Below, one piece after another: positions 1 through 7,518 of a DNA stretch of 37,245 bases (the first letter of the stretch is position 1; each line of letters starts with the position of its first letter). The position numbers and the translations under genes were made by a program. Source of the DNA: Deltaproteobacteria bacterium (GTDB lineage Bacteria > Desulfobacterota > Desulfarculia > Adiutricales > Adiutricaceae); NCBI GenBank assembly GCA_031265205.1, contig JAISCZ010000077.1, forward strand, positions 1 to 37,245. Direction: 5' to 3'. The notes below the pieces were generated by a model. The model saw only the letters and a list, made by a program, of their open reading frames with translations, did not search any database and was not told where the DNA came from.

Positions 1-131
1 TCCCGCCCTTCAGCCCGCCCTTCAGCCCGCCCTTCAGCCCGCCCTTCAGCCCGCCCTTCAGCCCGCCCTTCAGCCCGCCCTTCAGCCCGCCCTTCAGCCC
101 GCCCTTCAGCCCGCCCTTCAGCCCGCCCTTT
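1..131 (-). repeat. 12-bp tandem repeat coding EGRA
   Basis: Ten consecutive near-identical 12-bp units (GCCCGCCCTTCA on the plus strand) plus one degenerate unit run from the window edge to about position 131. Read on the minus strand each unit is GAA-GGG-CGG-GCT, that is Glu-Gly-Arg-Ala, in frame with the nuclease-like gene upstream. Degenerate copies (EGRA, KGLA, EGEA, EGRE) continue to about position 225. The array is protein-coding, and its near-identity suggests recent expansion by slippage. The array runs off the window, so total copy number is unknown. Confidence 0.95.
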
Positions 132-1031
132 GGCCAACCCTTTGGCCTCCCCTTCTTCCAGGCCTTCTTCCCGACCTTCAGCCCGACCCTCAGCCCGACC
201 TTCAGCCCGTCCTTTGGCCTCCCCTTCAACAAGAGCTTCGAGCTTTGCCACTCGCTGGGCTTCTTCAATTTGGGCTTCGAAGTCCAGCCTATATTTCTCC
301 CAAGCCTTTGTCTTGCCCCTTTTGGACTCGCCCAGGTTAATCTCCTTGATCAGGGCGACTACCTCCGCGAAAATGTGATTGACCTTGGCAATCTCGTCAA
401 GTTCATCCATCGACGTGACCGTGAACAGCTTCAACCAGTAGAAAAGAGGGGTTTTTTCCTTCTCGGTGGGGTTCTCGGGCAATTTTTTTAACTCAATGAT
501 AATAATTTCTGGCGCGTCATCGCAAAAGAACACGCCTTTTTGGGGATCAAATAGTTTGAAATGGCTCAGAAAGCCTTCTTGGCCTCGCAATTCTTGTAAA
601 TTAAAGCCTAAAATCGCGACGCTAATTGACTTATGGACGTGACTGAAATCTTCGCCAGATTTAACCTGCGACGTTAGCATGGACGAGCAATAATAGAGCA
701 GACGTTTCGTGAAATTAGCTTGGGGCCTCCGCTGAACTTCCACGTTAACCGTCACGCCGGAGGTCAAGGTATATTTTAAGTCCAAAACGCATTTCCTAGC
801 GAGAGGGTCAACGCTCCACAAATGAGGATCGTCAACGGTTATATTTTGGAACTCTTCTTGAGGCGAAGAAAGAATAGACTCCAGGAAATACTGAGCCCTC
901 TCCGGGGGCGCCTGGCTTCCCAGGGTCACGTGGAAAGCTAAATCGATTAAGAGTGGCAGTGGTATTGTTGGCTGACTATCGTCCGACCCGGTTATTTTGT
1001 CCAAAGAAATTCTCCGCGCGATATTTGCCAC
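1..1031 (-). CDS. Rpn family recombination-promoting nuclease/putative transposase (3' end outside window)
   Basis: The minus-strand frame is open from a GTG at 1031 (directly after a TGA) to the window edge, at least 343 codons. The first about 260 residues match the PD-(D/E)XK fold of Rpn/PDDEXK transposase-like proteins: an LLIDLAFHVTLG segment near residue 30, then a strand with Asp84 (VLDLKYTL), then the Glu98-x-Gln100 motif (VNVEVQRR), followed by FTKRLLYYCSSMLTSQ and a SGEDFSHVHKSISVAIL block typical of the family. From about residue 268 the protein becomes EGRA/EGEAKG tetrapeptide repeats. Known Rpn proteins are DNA endonucleases that raise RecA-independent recombination and often carry variable Gly/Arg/Glu-rich tails; activity here is inferred. 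The start is uncertain because no clear ribosome site precedes the GTG. Family assignment is by motif recognition only. Confidence 0.85.
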   Translation of the reverse strand, partial: MANIARRISLDKITGSDDSQPTIPLPLLIDLAFHVTLGSQAPPERAQYFLESILSSPQEEFQNITVDDPHLWSVDPLARKCVLDLKYTLTSGVTVNVEVQRRPQANFTKRLLYYCSSMLTSQVKSGEDFSHVHKSISVAILGFNLQELRGQEGFLSHFKLFDPQKGVFFCDDAPEIIIIELKKLPENPTEKEKTPLFYWLKLFTVTSMDELDEIAKVNHIFAEVVALIKEINLGESKRGKTKAWEKYRLDFEAQIEEAQRVAKLEALVEGEAKGRAEGRAEGRAEGREEGLEEGEAKGLAKGRAEGRAEGRAEGRAEGRAEGRAEGRAEGRAEGRAEGRAEGR

Positions 1032-1989
1032 TCAAAAGACGCGCGCCTTGGCTAAATGACGATAGCGAGGCGCGCGGGTAAAGCCAACTTTTTCATTAAA
1101 CCGCGAAATAAAATTTTTGTCAACCCTAGCGCCCGCCTTTTCGCTATCCCTGTCAGCCTTTCCGACCGAAAAAGCAAAAAATATTTTGCGGCGACCACGC
1201 CGAGCGCCGTCACCAAAACCGCGAAACGGTTAACAATTTTTAACCACTAATCGCGCGGCGGCTTTCTTTCATGGGGTTTTCGTAAAAATGGCTAATATTT
1301 TAGCGTGTAACTACGCGGCAAGCGCGATTCTTTTTTCGCGATTTAGACTACCATTTTTAACCTTCGCGCGCGGCGTCGCGAACTAATTTAATCCATTGAA
1401 TAGATAGAGCCCTTCCGGTCCTTTTAGTTTTGAGAATAGTTAAAAATAAAATTATTTATCGCGCGCTTATTATTATTTTTCAGTCTTTTCCGAGAAATCG
1501 AGGACCTGAAAAAAATAGCCTTTTCCGTTTGAGGAAAACGCGCGCCGCCCTCCCCCGGCAAGGCGCCACCCCTCCCCAATTTAGAACTCTCAAGCTAAAG
1601 GCTTCCACGCGCCATGGGCTCGCCTGGAGTCCCGCCGCTCTCGCGGCGCGGCGGCGATACCGCGACAGACCGCCTCCGCTTCCGACCCCAATTACGGCGC
1701 GGGCGTCGATTCCGGTTCCGGCTCCGCCGCGGGAGGCGCGCCGTTCGAATCGCGACGCGCTCCCCGCCACGCTTGACGCGCCCCGCCCGCGCCAGGCGCG
1801 AGCGGGGCGCCAGCTAAAGCCCCCCCTCGCCCCCCGCGGCCTTTTGACCCTCGTCCCGAAGACTCGCCGCGAAGCCCAGAGTCTCCCCGCGCGAGCGAGC
1901 CCCTCGCGCGAAGAGGCGCGGCGGAGTCGCTTGGGGGGGAAGCCCCGAGGCCAGCTCGCGGCGTTGGGGCGCGACGCTTAACGCGAGAT
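1032..1989. other. Gene-free stretch upstream of the Rpn-like gene
   Basis: No convincing gene. Positions 1032-1430 are mixed AT/GC sequence with several short CGCG-containing words and probably contain the Rpn-like promoter, though no good -35/-10 pair was recognised. Positions 1480-1989 are very GC-rich and open in several frames on both strands, with Arg/Pro/Ala-rich translations that resemble no family. Such simultaneous openness is what high GC alone produces. Confidence 0.6.
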
Positions 1990-3099
1990 TTAAAAAACTT
2001 CCGTGATTTTGTACGCCCCGGTTCCCAGCCCCACCTTTTCGGCGTGTTCGATCTGAACCTTCCAATTGGTCGTGGGATGGACGGAAGTAAAGTGATCGCC
2101 CGCGACAGGCGCCCTTTCGTCCACGATAGTTCCGGCCAAAGCGTGGGCTTTGTTGACCGCGTCCGCGGAGGCCTGGTCTAGAGCCACGGGGTCAAAGCTC
2201 GCGAATATCCCGATATCGGGGACGATGGCCGCGTCGTTTTCCGAGTGGCAGTCGCAGAAGGGAGAGACCTGGTTGACCACGTTAATGTGGAAGTTAGGGC
2301 GGTTCTGGACCACGGCCTTGGCGTATTCCACCATCTTCCGGCACAAATTGTCGGGACCCGAAGACCAGGAATTGACGATGGCGTTCTGGGGGCAGCTCCC
2401 TAAACAGCGCCCGCAGCCCACGCAGAGCTCCTGGTCGATGGAGGCTTTGCGCTTCTGGAAGCTGATGGCGCTTTGGGCGCAGTGTTTGGCGCACTCCTCG
2501 CAGCCGACGCAGTATTTCGCGTTGACCCGGGGCTTGGAGTCATTGTGCATGATCATCTTCCCGGCCCGGCTGCCGCTGCCCATCCCGAGATTCTTGATAG
2601 CGCCCCCGAAACCAGACATCTCGTGGCCCTTAAAGTGATTGAGGCTCACCACGATATCGGCGTCCATGATGGCCCGGCCGATCTTGGCGTGGGTTAAAAG
2701 GACGCCGCCATCAATGGGCGCGTCTATTTCGTCGGTGCCCTTAAGGCCGTCCCCGATGATGATCTGGCACCCGGCGGCGTAGGGGGTGTAGCCATTTTCG
2801 TAGGCGGCGTCCAAATGGGACAGGGCGTGCGTGCGCCTTCCCACGTAGAGGGTCCCGCAGTCGGTCAAAAAAGGGCGCCCCTTTAAAAAAGCGATCTTGG
2901 TCGCCAAGGTCTTGGCGAAATTGGGGCGCAGAAAGGCCAAATTGCCAGGCTCGCCGAAATGGATCTTGATGGCCACGAACTTCTTTTTGAAGTCGATGGT
3001 CTCTATCCCGGCTTTGTCCATTAGCCTTTTCATCTTGTTAAGTAAGCTATCACCCAGCTTGCAGCGCGCGCTGGTAAAAAAAACGTCCGCTTCTTTCAT
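1990..3099 (-). CDS. DUF362 domain protein with two 4Fe-4S clusters
   Basis: 369 residues. The N-terminal and central part is a DUF362 domain, including the signature around residues 154-173 (FKGHEMSGFGGAIKNLGMG). Residues 197-236 are a bacterial 2x[4Fe-4S] ferredoxin module: Cys197, 200, 203, 207 and Cys226, 229, 232, 236 in two CxxCxxCxxxC motifs. DUF362/ferredoxin proteins are common in anaerobes and are thought to be electron carriers or redox enzymes; the substrate is unknown. The ATG at 3099 is preceded by a strong GGGAGG ribosome site, supporting the start. It lies 250 bp downstream of hemW on the same strand, separated by a strong hairpin, so it may be a separate unit or the distal gene of a cobU-hemW transcript. 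The C-terminal region (residues 240-369) completes the DUF362 fold. Family call is secure, function is not. Confidence 0.9.
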   Translation of the reverse strand: MKEADVFFTSARCKLGDSLLNKMKRLMDKAGIETIDFKKKFVAIKIHFGEPGNLAFLRPNFAKTLATKIAFLKGRPFLTDCGTLYVGRRTHALSHLDAAYENGYTPYAAGCQIIIGDGLKGTDEIDAPIDGGVLLTHAKIGRAIMDADIVVSLNHFKGHEMSGFGGAIKNLGMGSGSRAGKMIMHNDSKPRVNAKYCVGCEECAKHCAQSAISFQKRKASIDQELCVGCGRCLGSCPQNAIVNSWSSGPDNLCRKMVEYAKAVVQNRPNFHINVVNQVSPFCDCHSENDAAIVPDIGIFASFDPVALDQASADAVNKAHALAGTIVDERAPVAGDHFTSVHPTTNWKVQIEHAEKVGLGTGAYKITEVF

Positions 3100-3297
3100 A
3101 AACGCCTCCCACGGCGAAAGGCGCGCGAGCGCGCCAAAAACGAAAAGTCCCGAGCTAGATCCATCGCGCGGCGCGACGCCCCATTTTGGCGCGTCAAAGC
3201 GAGGAGAAAATTAGGGCGCGTCCTCAAAGCGGCGCCGCGCCGTCTCTCCGCGAACGCCCGCGCCAAAGAAAGGCGCGCGGCCGCGGCCAAAGGGGGC

Positions 3298-3345
3298 GGC
3301 TGATTCCGCGGGCAAAGCCCAAAGGCTTTTCTCGCGGAATGAGCC
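3298..3345 (-). other. Long imperfect hairpin just after hemW
   Basis: Five bases after the hemW stop (minus strand) an inverted repeat folds as GGCT-n-ATTCCGCG / CGCGGAAT-n-AGCC, with an inner perfect AAAGCC/GGCTTT stem. No U tract follows in the transcribed direction, so it is not a canonical intrinsic terminator. It may be a Rho-type end, an RNA stabiliser or an attenuator ahead of the DUF362 gene. Confidence 0.5.
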
Positions 3346-3349
3346 CGCC

Positions 3350-4456
3350 TCAACAGAGGGTCCGCGCCAGATAGTCCGCGGCCAGAAAACCTTTTTCCGA
3401 AGGCGCCACCCTTTCCCCGTCGTAGCGCAGATAACCCTCCCCAATTAAATGATCGAGGGCGTCGGCGCTTTTGACCATCGCGGGGGGGAAACCCTCCGAA
3501 AGCCGCAAGCCCAGCATCAGGCACTCGAGCCTGGCCTGCTCCGGGGCGATATCCTCGATAAAATCCCTCTGGGTGCGCCCTTCGCTCAAGGCTTGGGCCC
3601 AGTCGTCGAGGGAAGCCACGTTGGCGTAGCGGCGCACCCCGTCAAAGGAGTGGGCCGCGGGGCCCAAACCCAAATAAGGCGCGCGCCTCCAGTACTTAAG
3701 GTTATGGCGGCACTCCTGGCCCCTTTTGGCGAAATTGGAGACCTCGTAACGGGTAAAGCCGCCGCCCGCCAGTATCTCGCCGGCCAAAAGAAAGAGATCG
3801 GCCACGGCGTCGTCAATGGGCAGGGGGGGGCGCGCCCCCGTCGCGAGCTCCTCCGCGAGCCGAGTCCCCGGGGAGGGAGTCAGGGCGTAGGCCGAAATAT
3901 GGCGCGGCCCGGCTTTGAGGGCCTCCCGCAGATCGGCCTCCCATTCCGCCAAGGTCTCCCCGCTCCACCCGAAGAGCAAATCCAAGCTTAAGGCCAGGCC
4001 CTCCTTTTTGATGGCGGCGATGGCCTGATGGTTGTGCCGGTGGTTGTGGGTCCTTCCCAAGGCCCGGACTAAGGCTTCCTGGGAAAAGGACTGGACCCCC
4101 AATGAGACGCGGGTGACGCCCCAATCGGACCAGGCCCGCGCCTTTTCGCTCGTCACGTCCTCTGGGTTGGCCTCCAGGGTCACCTCGGCTTTCGGGGAGA
4201 TTTTAAGGGGGCTTAAGGCCTTTTTGAGGGCCGCGAGATCCTCTATGGAAAGAAGGCTCGGGCTCCCGCCTCCCAAATAAAGGCTGTCGAACTCCCCGGA
4301 CCAGTAACGGGACACAATCTTGGCCTCCGCGGCCAAAGCCTCCAGGAAGGCGCCTATCTCCCCCAGCGCGGAGACGGAATAGAAGTCGCAATACGGGCAC
4401 TTGCGGGAGCAAAAGGGCACGTGGGCGTAGAGACCGGGATGGGGATCGGAGGGCAT
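3350..4456 (-). CDS. hemW: HemW-type radical SAM protein (heme chaperone, formerly HemN-like)
   Basis: 368 residues, close to the usual HemW length. The radical SAM cluster motif is at residues 16-23 (CSRKCPYC, Cys16, Cys20, Cys23, followed by DFYS), in the context VPFCxxxCPYCDF that marks HemW rather than the oxygen-independent coproporphyrinogen oxidase HemN. The GGGSPSLL block near residue 62 is the SAM-binding GGGTPS motif with Ser for Thr. LEANPED, GVQSF, LLFGWSGET and YEVSNFAKRG motifs follow in family order. HemW binds heme and is proposed to insert it into respiratory enzymes. The gene starts 6 bases after the cobU stop, so the two are almost certainly co-transcribed. No frame damage is seen. 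Confidence 0.95.
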   Translation of the reverse strand: MPSDPHPGLYAHVPFCSRKCPYCDFYSVSALGEIGAFLEALAAEAKIVSRYWSGEFDSLYLGGGSPSLLSIEDLAALKKALSPLKISPKAEVTLEANPEDVTSEKARAWSDWGVTRVSLGVQSFSQEALVRALGRTHNHRHNHQAIAAIKKEGLALSLDLLFGWSGETLAEWEADLREALKAGPRHISAYALTPSPGTRLAEELATGARPPLPIDDAVADLFLLAGEILAGGGFTRYEVSNFAKRGQECRHNLKYWRRAPYLGLGPAAHSFDGVRRYANVASLDDWAQALSEGRTQRDFIEDIAPEQARLECLMLGLRLSEGFPPAMVKSADALDHLIGEGYLRYDGERVAPSEKGFLAADYLARTLC

Positions 4457-4462
4457 AGGAGG

Positions 4463-4990
4463 TTATTTCAGGCGCAGAGGGATTCCCGCCACCACGAGGA
4501 AGACGGAATCGGCGGCCGCGGCCAGGAGCTGATGGGCCTGCCCCACGGCGTCGCGATAGAGCCGGGTAACGGGGTCCATGGGCACGATCCCGCCACCCAG
4601 CTCGTTGGAGACCACGATTAAGGGACCGGGGTACTCGCGGGAAGCCTTGATCAGCTCCTCGATTTTTATCGCGAAATAGGAAAGGTTTAAGGCGAGATTG
4701 GCGTTCTTGCCCAAGAGATTGCTAAACCAGAGGGTGACGCAGTCCAAAAGGACTGGGCAGCGCCCGGTCAGGGTCCGCACCGCCGCGGCCGGCTCAAAGG
4801 GCACCTCCAAAGTGTGCCATTCGGGGCCCCTTTCGGCCTGATGGGCGCGGATCCGCGAGAGCATCTCCTCGTCTAAGCCTTGGGCGGTCGCCAAGTAGAG
4901 GCGAGGCGGCGGGAAAGTTGAGGCCTTGGCCAAGGCGGCCTTGGTCTTGCCGCTCTTGGCCCCGCCGATATAAAGAATTAATTCTCCCAT
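4463..4990 (-). CDS. cobU: Adenosylcobinamide kinase/adenosylcobinamide-phosphate guanylyltransferase
   Basis: 175 residues, the normal CobU length. The P-loop is GGAKSGKT at residues 9-16. The guanylylation histidine region (RIRAHQAERGPEWHTLEVP) follows near residue 50, and the C-terminal NELGGGIVP...RLYRDAVGQAHQLLAAAADSV..VAGIPLRLK block is characteristic. CobU phosphorylates adenosylcobinamide and then converts it to adenosylcobinamide-GDP in the nucleotide-loop assembly of B12. It is the only cobalamin gene in the window and heads a cobU-hemW unit with a promoter-like sequence at 5111-5140. The 120-base leader shows no recognisable cobalamin riboswitch. Confidence 0.95.
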   Translation of the reverse strand: MGELILYIGGAKSGKTKAALAKASTFPPPRLYLATAQGLDEEMLSRIRAHQAERGPEWHTLEVPFEPAAAVRTLTGRCPVLLDCVTLWFSNLLGKNANLALNLSYFAIKIEELIKASREYPGPLIVVSNELGGGIVPMDPVTRLYRDAVGQAHQLLAAAADSVFLVVAGIPLRLK

Positions 4991-5110
4991 TATTTAAACC
5001 ACTAATCCCCCCCTCGGGCGCCGCGCGCGATAGTCGCCTGTCGCCTCGTCGCGGCTTGGAAGCCCTTCAGGGTCAAAAGCCTTTCCTGGCTAAAGCTCGC
5101 GTAAATAAAT

Positions 5111-5140
5111 AATATACCAAATCCGCGATTTTCGCGACAA
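5111..5140 (-). promoter_or_regulatory. Putative sigma-70 promoter of cobU-hemW
   Basis: Minus-strand TTGTCG (5140-5135), an 18-bp spacer and TATATT (5116-5111). Each hexamer matches consensus at four to five of six positions. It lies about 120 bp upstream of the cobU ATG. The insertion sequence to its right begins only about 15 bp from the -35 box, so the insertion removed or displaced anything further upstream. Confidence 0.45.
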
Positions 5141-5143
5141 GGG

Positions 5144-5154
5144 CTTCCCCAAGG
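5144..5154 (+). repeat. Left copy of 11-bp direct repeat flanking the IS (target-site duplication)
   Basis: CTTCCCCAAGG at 5144-5154 recurs in the same orientation at 6850-6860, immediately outside the inverted repeats of the insertion sequence. The position and orientation are those of a target-site duplication. The true duplication may be 9-11 bp. Confidence 0.85.
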
Positions 5155-5171
5155 AGCGTATCTAAAAAAAG
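5155..5171 (+). repeat. Left terminal inverted repeat of the IS
   Basis: AGCGTATCTAAAAAAAG. It matches the reverse complement of 6833-6849 (GATGTATCTAAAAATAG) at 13 of 17 positions and abuts the left direct repeat. Confidence 0.8.
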
Positions 5172-5174
5172 CTA

Positions 5175-6422
5175 TTAGAGAAGAGAAAAATTATTGAGCT
5201 GTTCACTGTTCGCCCCATAAAATTTTAAAACCGGCGACACAACATCTTGGCGCCATAAACCGCACTGAGCTTTAGCCATCAGCGTCGCCATATTTTGCGC
5301 GCAATCAACGTTCCAACGCGCCCCAGGTCGCTTCAACCATTGTTGGAGAACGCTCTTTCCGCCGCTTTCAATAAAGCCGCTACCGATAAAATAACCGTTT
5401 TCGATATATTTTTTATAATCAATATTATCTTCATTATTATTTATATAATTAAGCAAATTAAACGCGCTTTTAGATAATAATTTATCACCTAATGATATAA
5501 TTTCTTTTTTCGCTTCTTCAGCCTCACTATTTATTAAAAGCTCACAAATTTTCTCTGTCCAGTCTTCGCGTTTTTGTTCATCCTTATCAAATACGCTTTT
5601 AAAAAAAGTTGAGATATTTTCAGAAAGACGGTAATAGTCCAGAATTTGTTGGGCGTCTGGAAACAACTCTTCACGCGTATTCCGAATCCAGGTAGCGCCA
5701 TCGCCTAAAAGAATTGTTTTTCGAAAAGAGCCATATCCATTTCTGAGAGCCAAAGCGAAAAAATGCTTTTTGAAATTTTCAACATCGCCCACATAAGCCC
5801 TATATTCTCTTTTCCCCACGCGCGGCCGTTTTTTCTGAATTTTTTTATCATAATAATAACTGAAATATTCAGACGAGAAAGCTACCCCAAGTTTATTCTC
5901 TTTCCATGTTGAGCCTTGAACGTTTTCCTGTCTCGTTTGAACCATAGCGCCATCAGTATCAAGATATAGAATGTGATTATTATCGCTTTCTTTGAATATC
6001 AAATTTCCAGAATCCAGAATTTCTAACGCTTTTTCAGCTTCTCTTGCGTCATTATCAAATACAATTTTCCCAACCGCGTTGGTTACGGATCTGATTCGTT
6101 CAATATTTATTTCAAGACCCCTAGCGTGTTTAATCCGTTTCGCCGCGAGTTCGTAGGACGGCGAGGACTGGGCCCAATAGGCGACTTCAAGCATGGTCGG
6201 CGCCGTAATTTTAAAGGGCAAGTTGACTATTTCAAGGGCTTCGTCAAGAGGGAAGATAATTTTTCCGTAACCCGTTTCTTTAAGCTTTTGAGCGTCCTCC
6301 CGCGATGAAGGGAGAAGAGCTAAACGATTAAAGGTCAAAGGGCCAAAGCAAGTAAGCATGGTCCGAGCGTAATAACGATTTTTCCTGACTTTGATTCCGT
6401 TTTCGGAAAGTTCAGTTTTTTT
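5175..6422 (-). CDS. IS transposase, downstream frame (catalytic domain)
   Basis: Open from just after the A9 run to 5175, 415 codons; a lone internal ATG at 6359 would give 394 residues. Numbering from that ATG, the N-terminus has the LTCFGPLTFNR strand common in ISKra4-type transposases. It continues with a SYELAAKRIKHARGLEINIERIRSVTNAVG helix-turn-helix-like region and a catalytic LLGDGATWIRN block (first Asp). LDYYRLSENI follows (second Asp), then GSGFIESGGKSVLQQWLKRPGARW (catalytic Glu). Sequence between the shift site and the ATG (SENGIKVRKNRYYARTM) reads as sensible protein, which supports fusion with the upstream frame. The gene is AT-richer than neighbours. Confidence 0.85.
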   Translation of the reverse strand, partial: KKTELSENGIKVRKNRYYARTMLTCFGPLTFNRLALLPSSREDAQKLKETGYGKIIFPLDEALEIVNLPFKITAPTMLEVAYWAQSSPSYELAAKRIKHARGLEINIERIRSVTNAVGKIVFDNDAREAEKALEILDSGNLIFKESDNNHILYLDTDGAMVQTRQENVQGSTWKENKLGVAFSSEYFSYYYDKKIQKKRPRVGKREYRAYVGDVENFKKHFFALALRNGYGSFRKTILLGDGATWIRNTREELFPDAQQILDYYRLSENISTFFKSVFDKDEQKREDWTEKICELLINSEAEEAKKEIISLGDKLLSKSAFNLLNYINNNEDNIDYKKYIENGYFIGSGFIESGGKSVLQQWLKRPGARWNVDCAQNMATLMAKAQCGLWRQDVVSPVLKFYGANSEQLNNFSLL

Positions 6423-6727
6423 TTAGCGACCACAGTATCTTGATTGATGGCGGAAAGTTTGCTTTGAATAATGTCCAGACTTAAAGACTTAAAATTAACA
6501 ATTAAATTGTCTATTAAAGATTCAATCTGAAATATTGTTGGTAAATTATTCTCATTAATATTATTTTTGTTAATATTAAATGATATTTTCCTTATAATAT
6601 CAGATAAAATTTTAACCTCGTCATCCGTTAGCTCTAACGCCTTCAGCTCTTCTAAAAGCGGAATCCAATTGTCGGAGAGGCCGAAAAAATCAACGCTAAG
6701 GCCTGGTTTTCCCGCGTCTTTACTCAT
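6335..6727 (-). CDS. IS transposase, upstream frame (N-terminal part)
   Basis: 130 residues from the ATG at 6727. Roughly the first 100 residues form an acidic, Asn-rich helical region (ELTDDEVKILSDIIRKIS..., IESLIDNLIVNF). The last about 26 residues, read after AKKK, translate the same DNA that encodes the start of the catalytic frame and look like out-of-frame sequence (LGPCLLALAL). This indicates that the functional product leaves this frame at the A9 run and continues in the -1 frame, giving about 517 residues. A single-base deletion in a homopolymer, real or from sequencing, would look the same. Confidence 0.75.
   Translation of the reverse strand: MSKDAGKPGLSVDFFGLSDNWIPLLEELKALELTDDEVKILSDIIRKISFNINKNNINENNLPTIFQIESLIDNLIVNFKSLSLDIIQSKLSAINQDTVVAKKKLNFPKTESKSGKIVITLGPCLLALAL
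6416..6424 (-). promoter_or_regulatory. A9 slippery run, candidate -1 frameshift site
   Basis: On the minus strand the upstream frame reads GCT-AAA-AAA-AAA-CTG. This contains an A-AAA-AAA slippery heptamer, and a -1 slip moves ribosomes into the transposase catalytic frame, which is open from this point. No downstream pseudoknot was identified by eye. Confidence 0.6.
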
Positions 6728-6749
6728 TTATTGACCTTTCTTTCGCCGC

Positions 6750-6788
6750 TTTCACGCGCCTCTTTCACGCGCCTCTTTCACGCGCCTC
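6750..6788. repeat. Three 13-bp tandem repeats in the IS leader
   Basis: TTTCACGCGCCTC is repeated three times without change between the transposase start (6727) and the right inverted repeat. It could be a subterminal transposase-binding array or a slippage product. Confidence 0.85.
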
Positions 6789-6832
6789 TTTTATGAGGTT
6801 AAATTGATAATAACAAATTTTTTACTGAAGTT

Positions 6833-6849
6833 CTATTTTTAGATACATC
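6833..6849 (-). repeat. Right terminal inverted repeat of the IS
   Basis: Plus strand CTATTTTTAGATACATC, the inverted partner of 5155-5171. It abuts the right direct repeat at 6850. Confidence 0.8.
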
Positions 6850-6860
6850 CTTCCCCAAGG
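6850..6860 (+). repeat. Right copy of 11-bp direct repeat flanking the IS
   Basis: CTTCCCCAAGG, identical to 5144-5154. Confidence 0.85.
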
Positions 6861-7011
6861 CCCCAAGGCCCAAATGGCGTGTCCATGTTGAGGCGCGGCA
6901 AGAACCCGCGGGTGACTCCCGTTTGAAGCGTAGCTTTCCCGAAGGCCTCTCAAGGGAGGACGGTCCGGGGAAGTCCGCGCTGTCCTGGCCGGACGGCGGG
7001 AGGAGTCAGCG

Positions 7012-7518
7012 ATGGCTAGTTCGGATGAGTTAATTTCTTGCGCGTTCGGCCTATTCGAGGGGGGCGGGGGCGTCCGGCCCAGGAGGATGTTCGGGGAACG
7101 CCTGGTCTACCTGAACGACAAGCCGGCCGTCCTCACCCGCGACGACGTGGCTTTCGTCAAGGTCCATCCCCGCCTTGACGGTATCCTGCCCGGAGCCGAG
7201 AAGGCTTCTCCCTACCCAGGGGCCAAGGAGCGTTAAGTCCTTGACGTGGACGACGCGGAGCTTGAGATGGAAGCGGTTCGCGCGCTCGAGCCCCTCCTCG
7301 AGGTCCCCAAACCCAGGAAAAAGGCCCCGCCGCCTCCGGACGGCGAGGCTCCAGGCAAGCCCACGCCGAAGGGAGCCGCTTCAAAATCAGGCCCGCGGAA
7401 GGCGGCTCAGAAAGACCTTCCGCCGAAGGGATCCGCGCCGAAGGCTCCGCCCCCGAAGGGAACCCAGCGGAACGGCGAGGCGCCGAGGCTGGCGGGGAAG
7501 GGCGCGAGGCGGCCCTGA
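7012..7518 (+). pseudogene. TfoX N-terminal-domain-like gene interrupted by an in-frame stop
   Basis: The ATG at 7012 follows a GGGAGGAG ribosome site. The 74 codons up to a TAA (7234-7236) contain TfoX/Sxy N-domain hallmarks: MASSDELISCAF, VRPRRMFGERLVYLNDKPAVLTRDDVAFVKV and PYPGAKER. The same frame then continues with VLDVDDAELEMEAVRALEPLLEVPKPRKK, the usual end of this domain, and a Pro/Lys/Ala-rich tail to a TGA at 7516-7518. Family members have an aromatic residue (Tyr or Phe) where the stop stands, so one base change explains the break. TfoX_N proteins are small cytoplasmic proteins of uncertain biochemical role, some linked to competence regulation. The 74-residue piece might still be made but would lack the last helix. 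Confidence 0.8.

Larger units (their letters stand above)
5155..6849 (-). mobile_element. ISKra4-like insertion sequence, about 1.7 kb, apparently complete
   Basis: The element is bounded by imperfect 17-bp inverted repeats (13 of 17 matching, core GTATCTAAAAA) and flanked by an 11-bp direct repeat. Inside are two overlapping minus-strand frames, which together encode a DDE transposase if a -1 shift occurs at an A9 run. The element is clearly more AT-rich than its surroundings, suggesting recent arrival. Family assignment (ISKra4 rather than ISLre2) rests on the C-terminal motif around the catalytic glutamate. Confidence 0.85.

Noticed and set aside
1..131. Tandem array as a CRISPR
   Set aside because: Units are 12 bp, contiguous without spacers and in frame with the nuclease-like gene as EGRA codons.
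1430..1981. 183-codon plus-strand frame as a gene
   Set aside because: Translation is Arg/Pro/Ala low complexity, the opposite strand is also open, and there is no ribosome site or family motif. High GC content explains the openness.
4991..5110. Cobalamin riboswitch ahead of cobU
   Set aside because: The leader is only about 120 bases and lacks a recognisable B12-box-like conserved segment.
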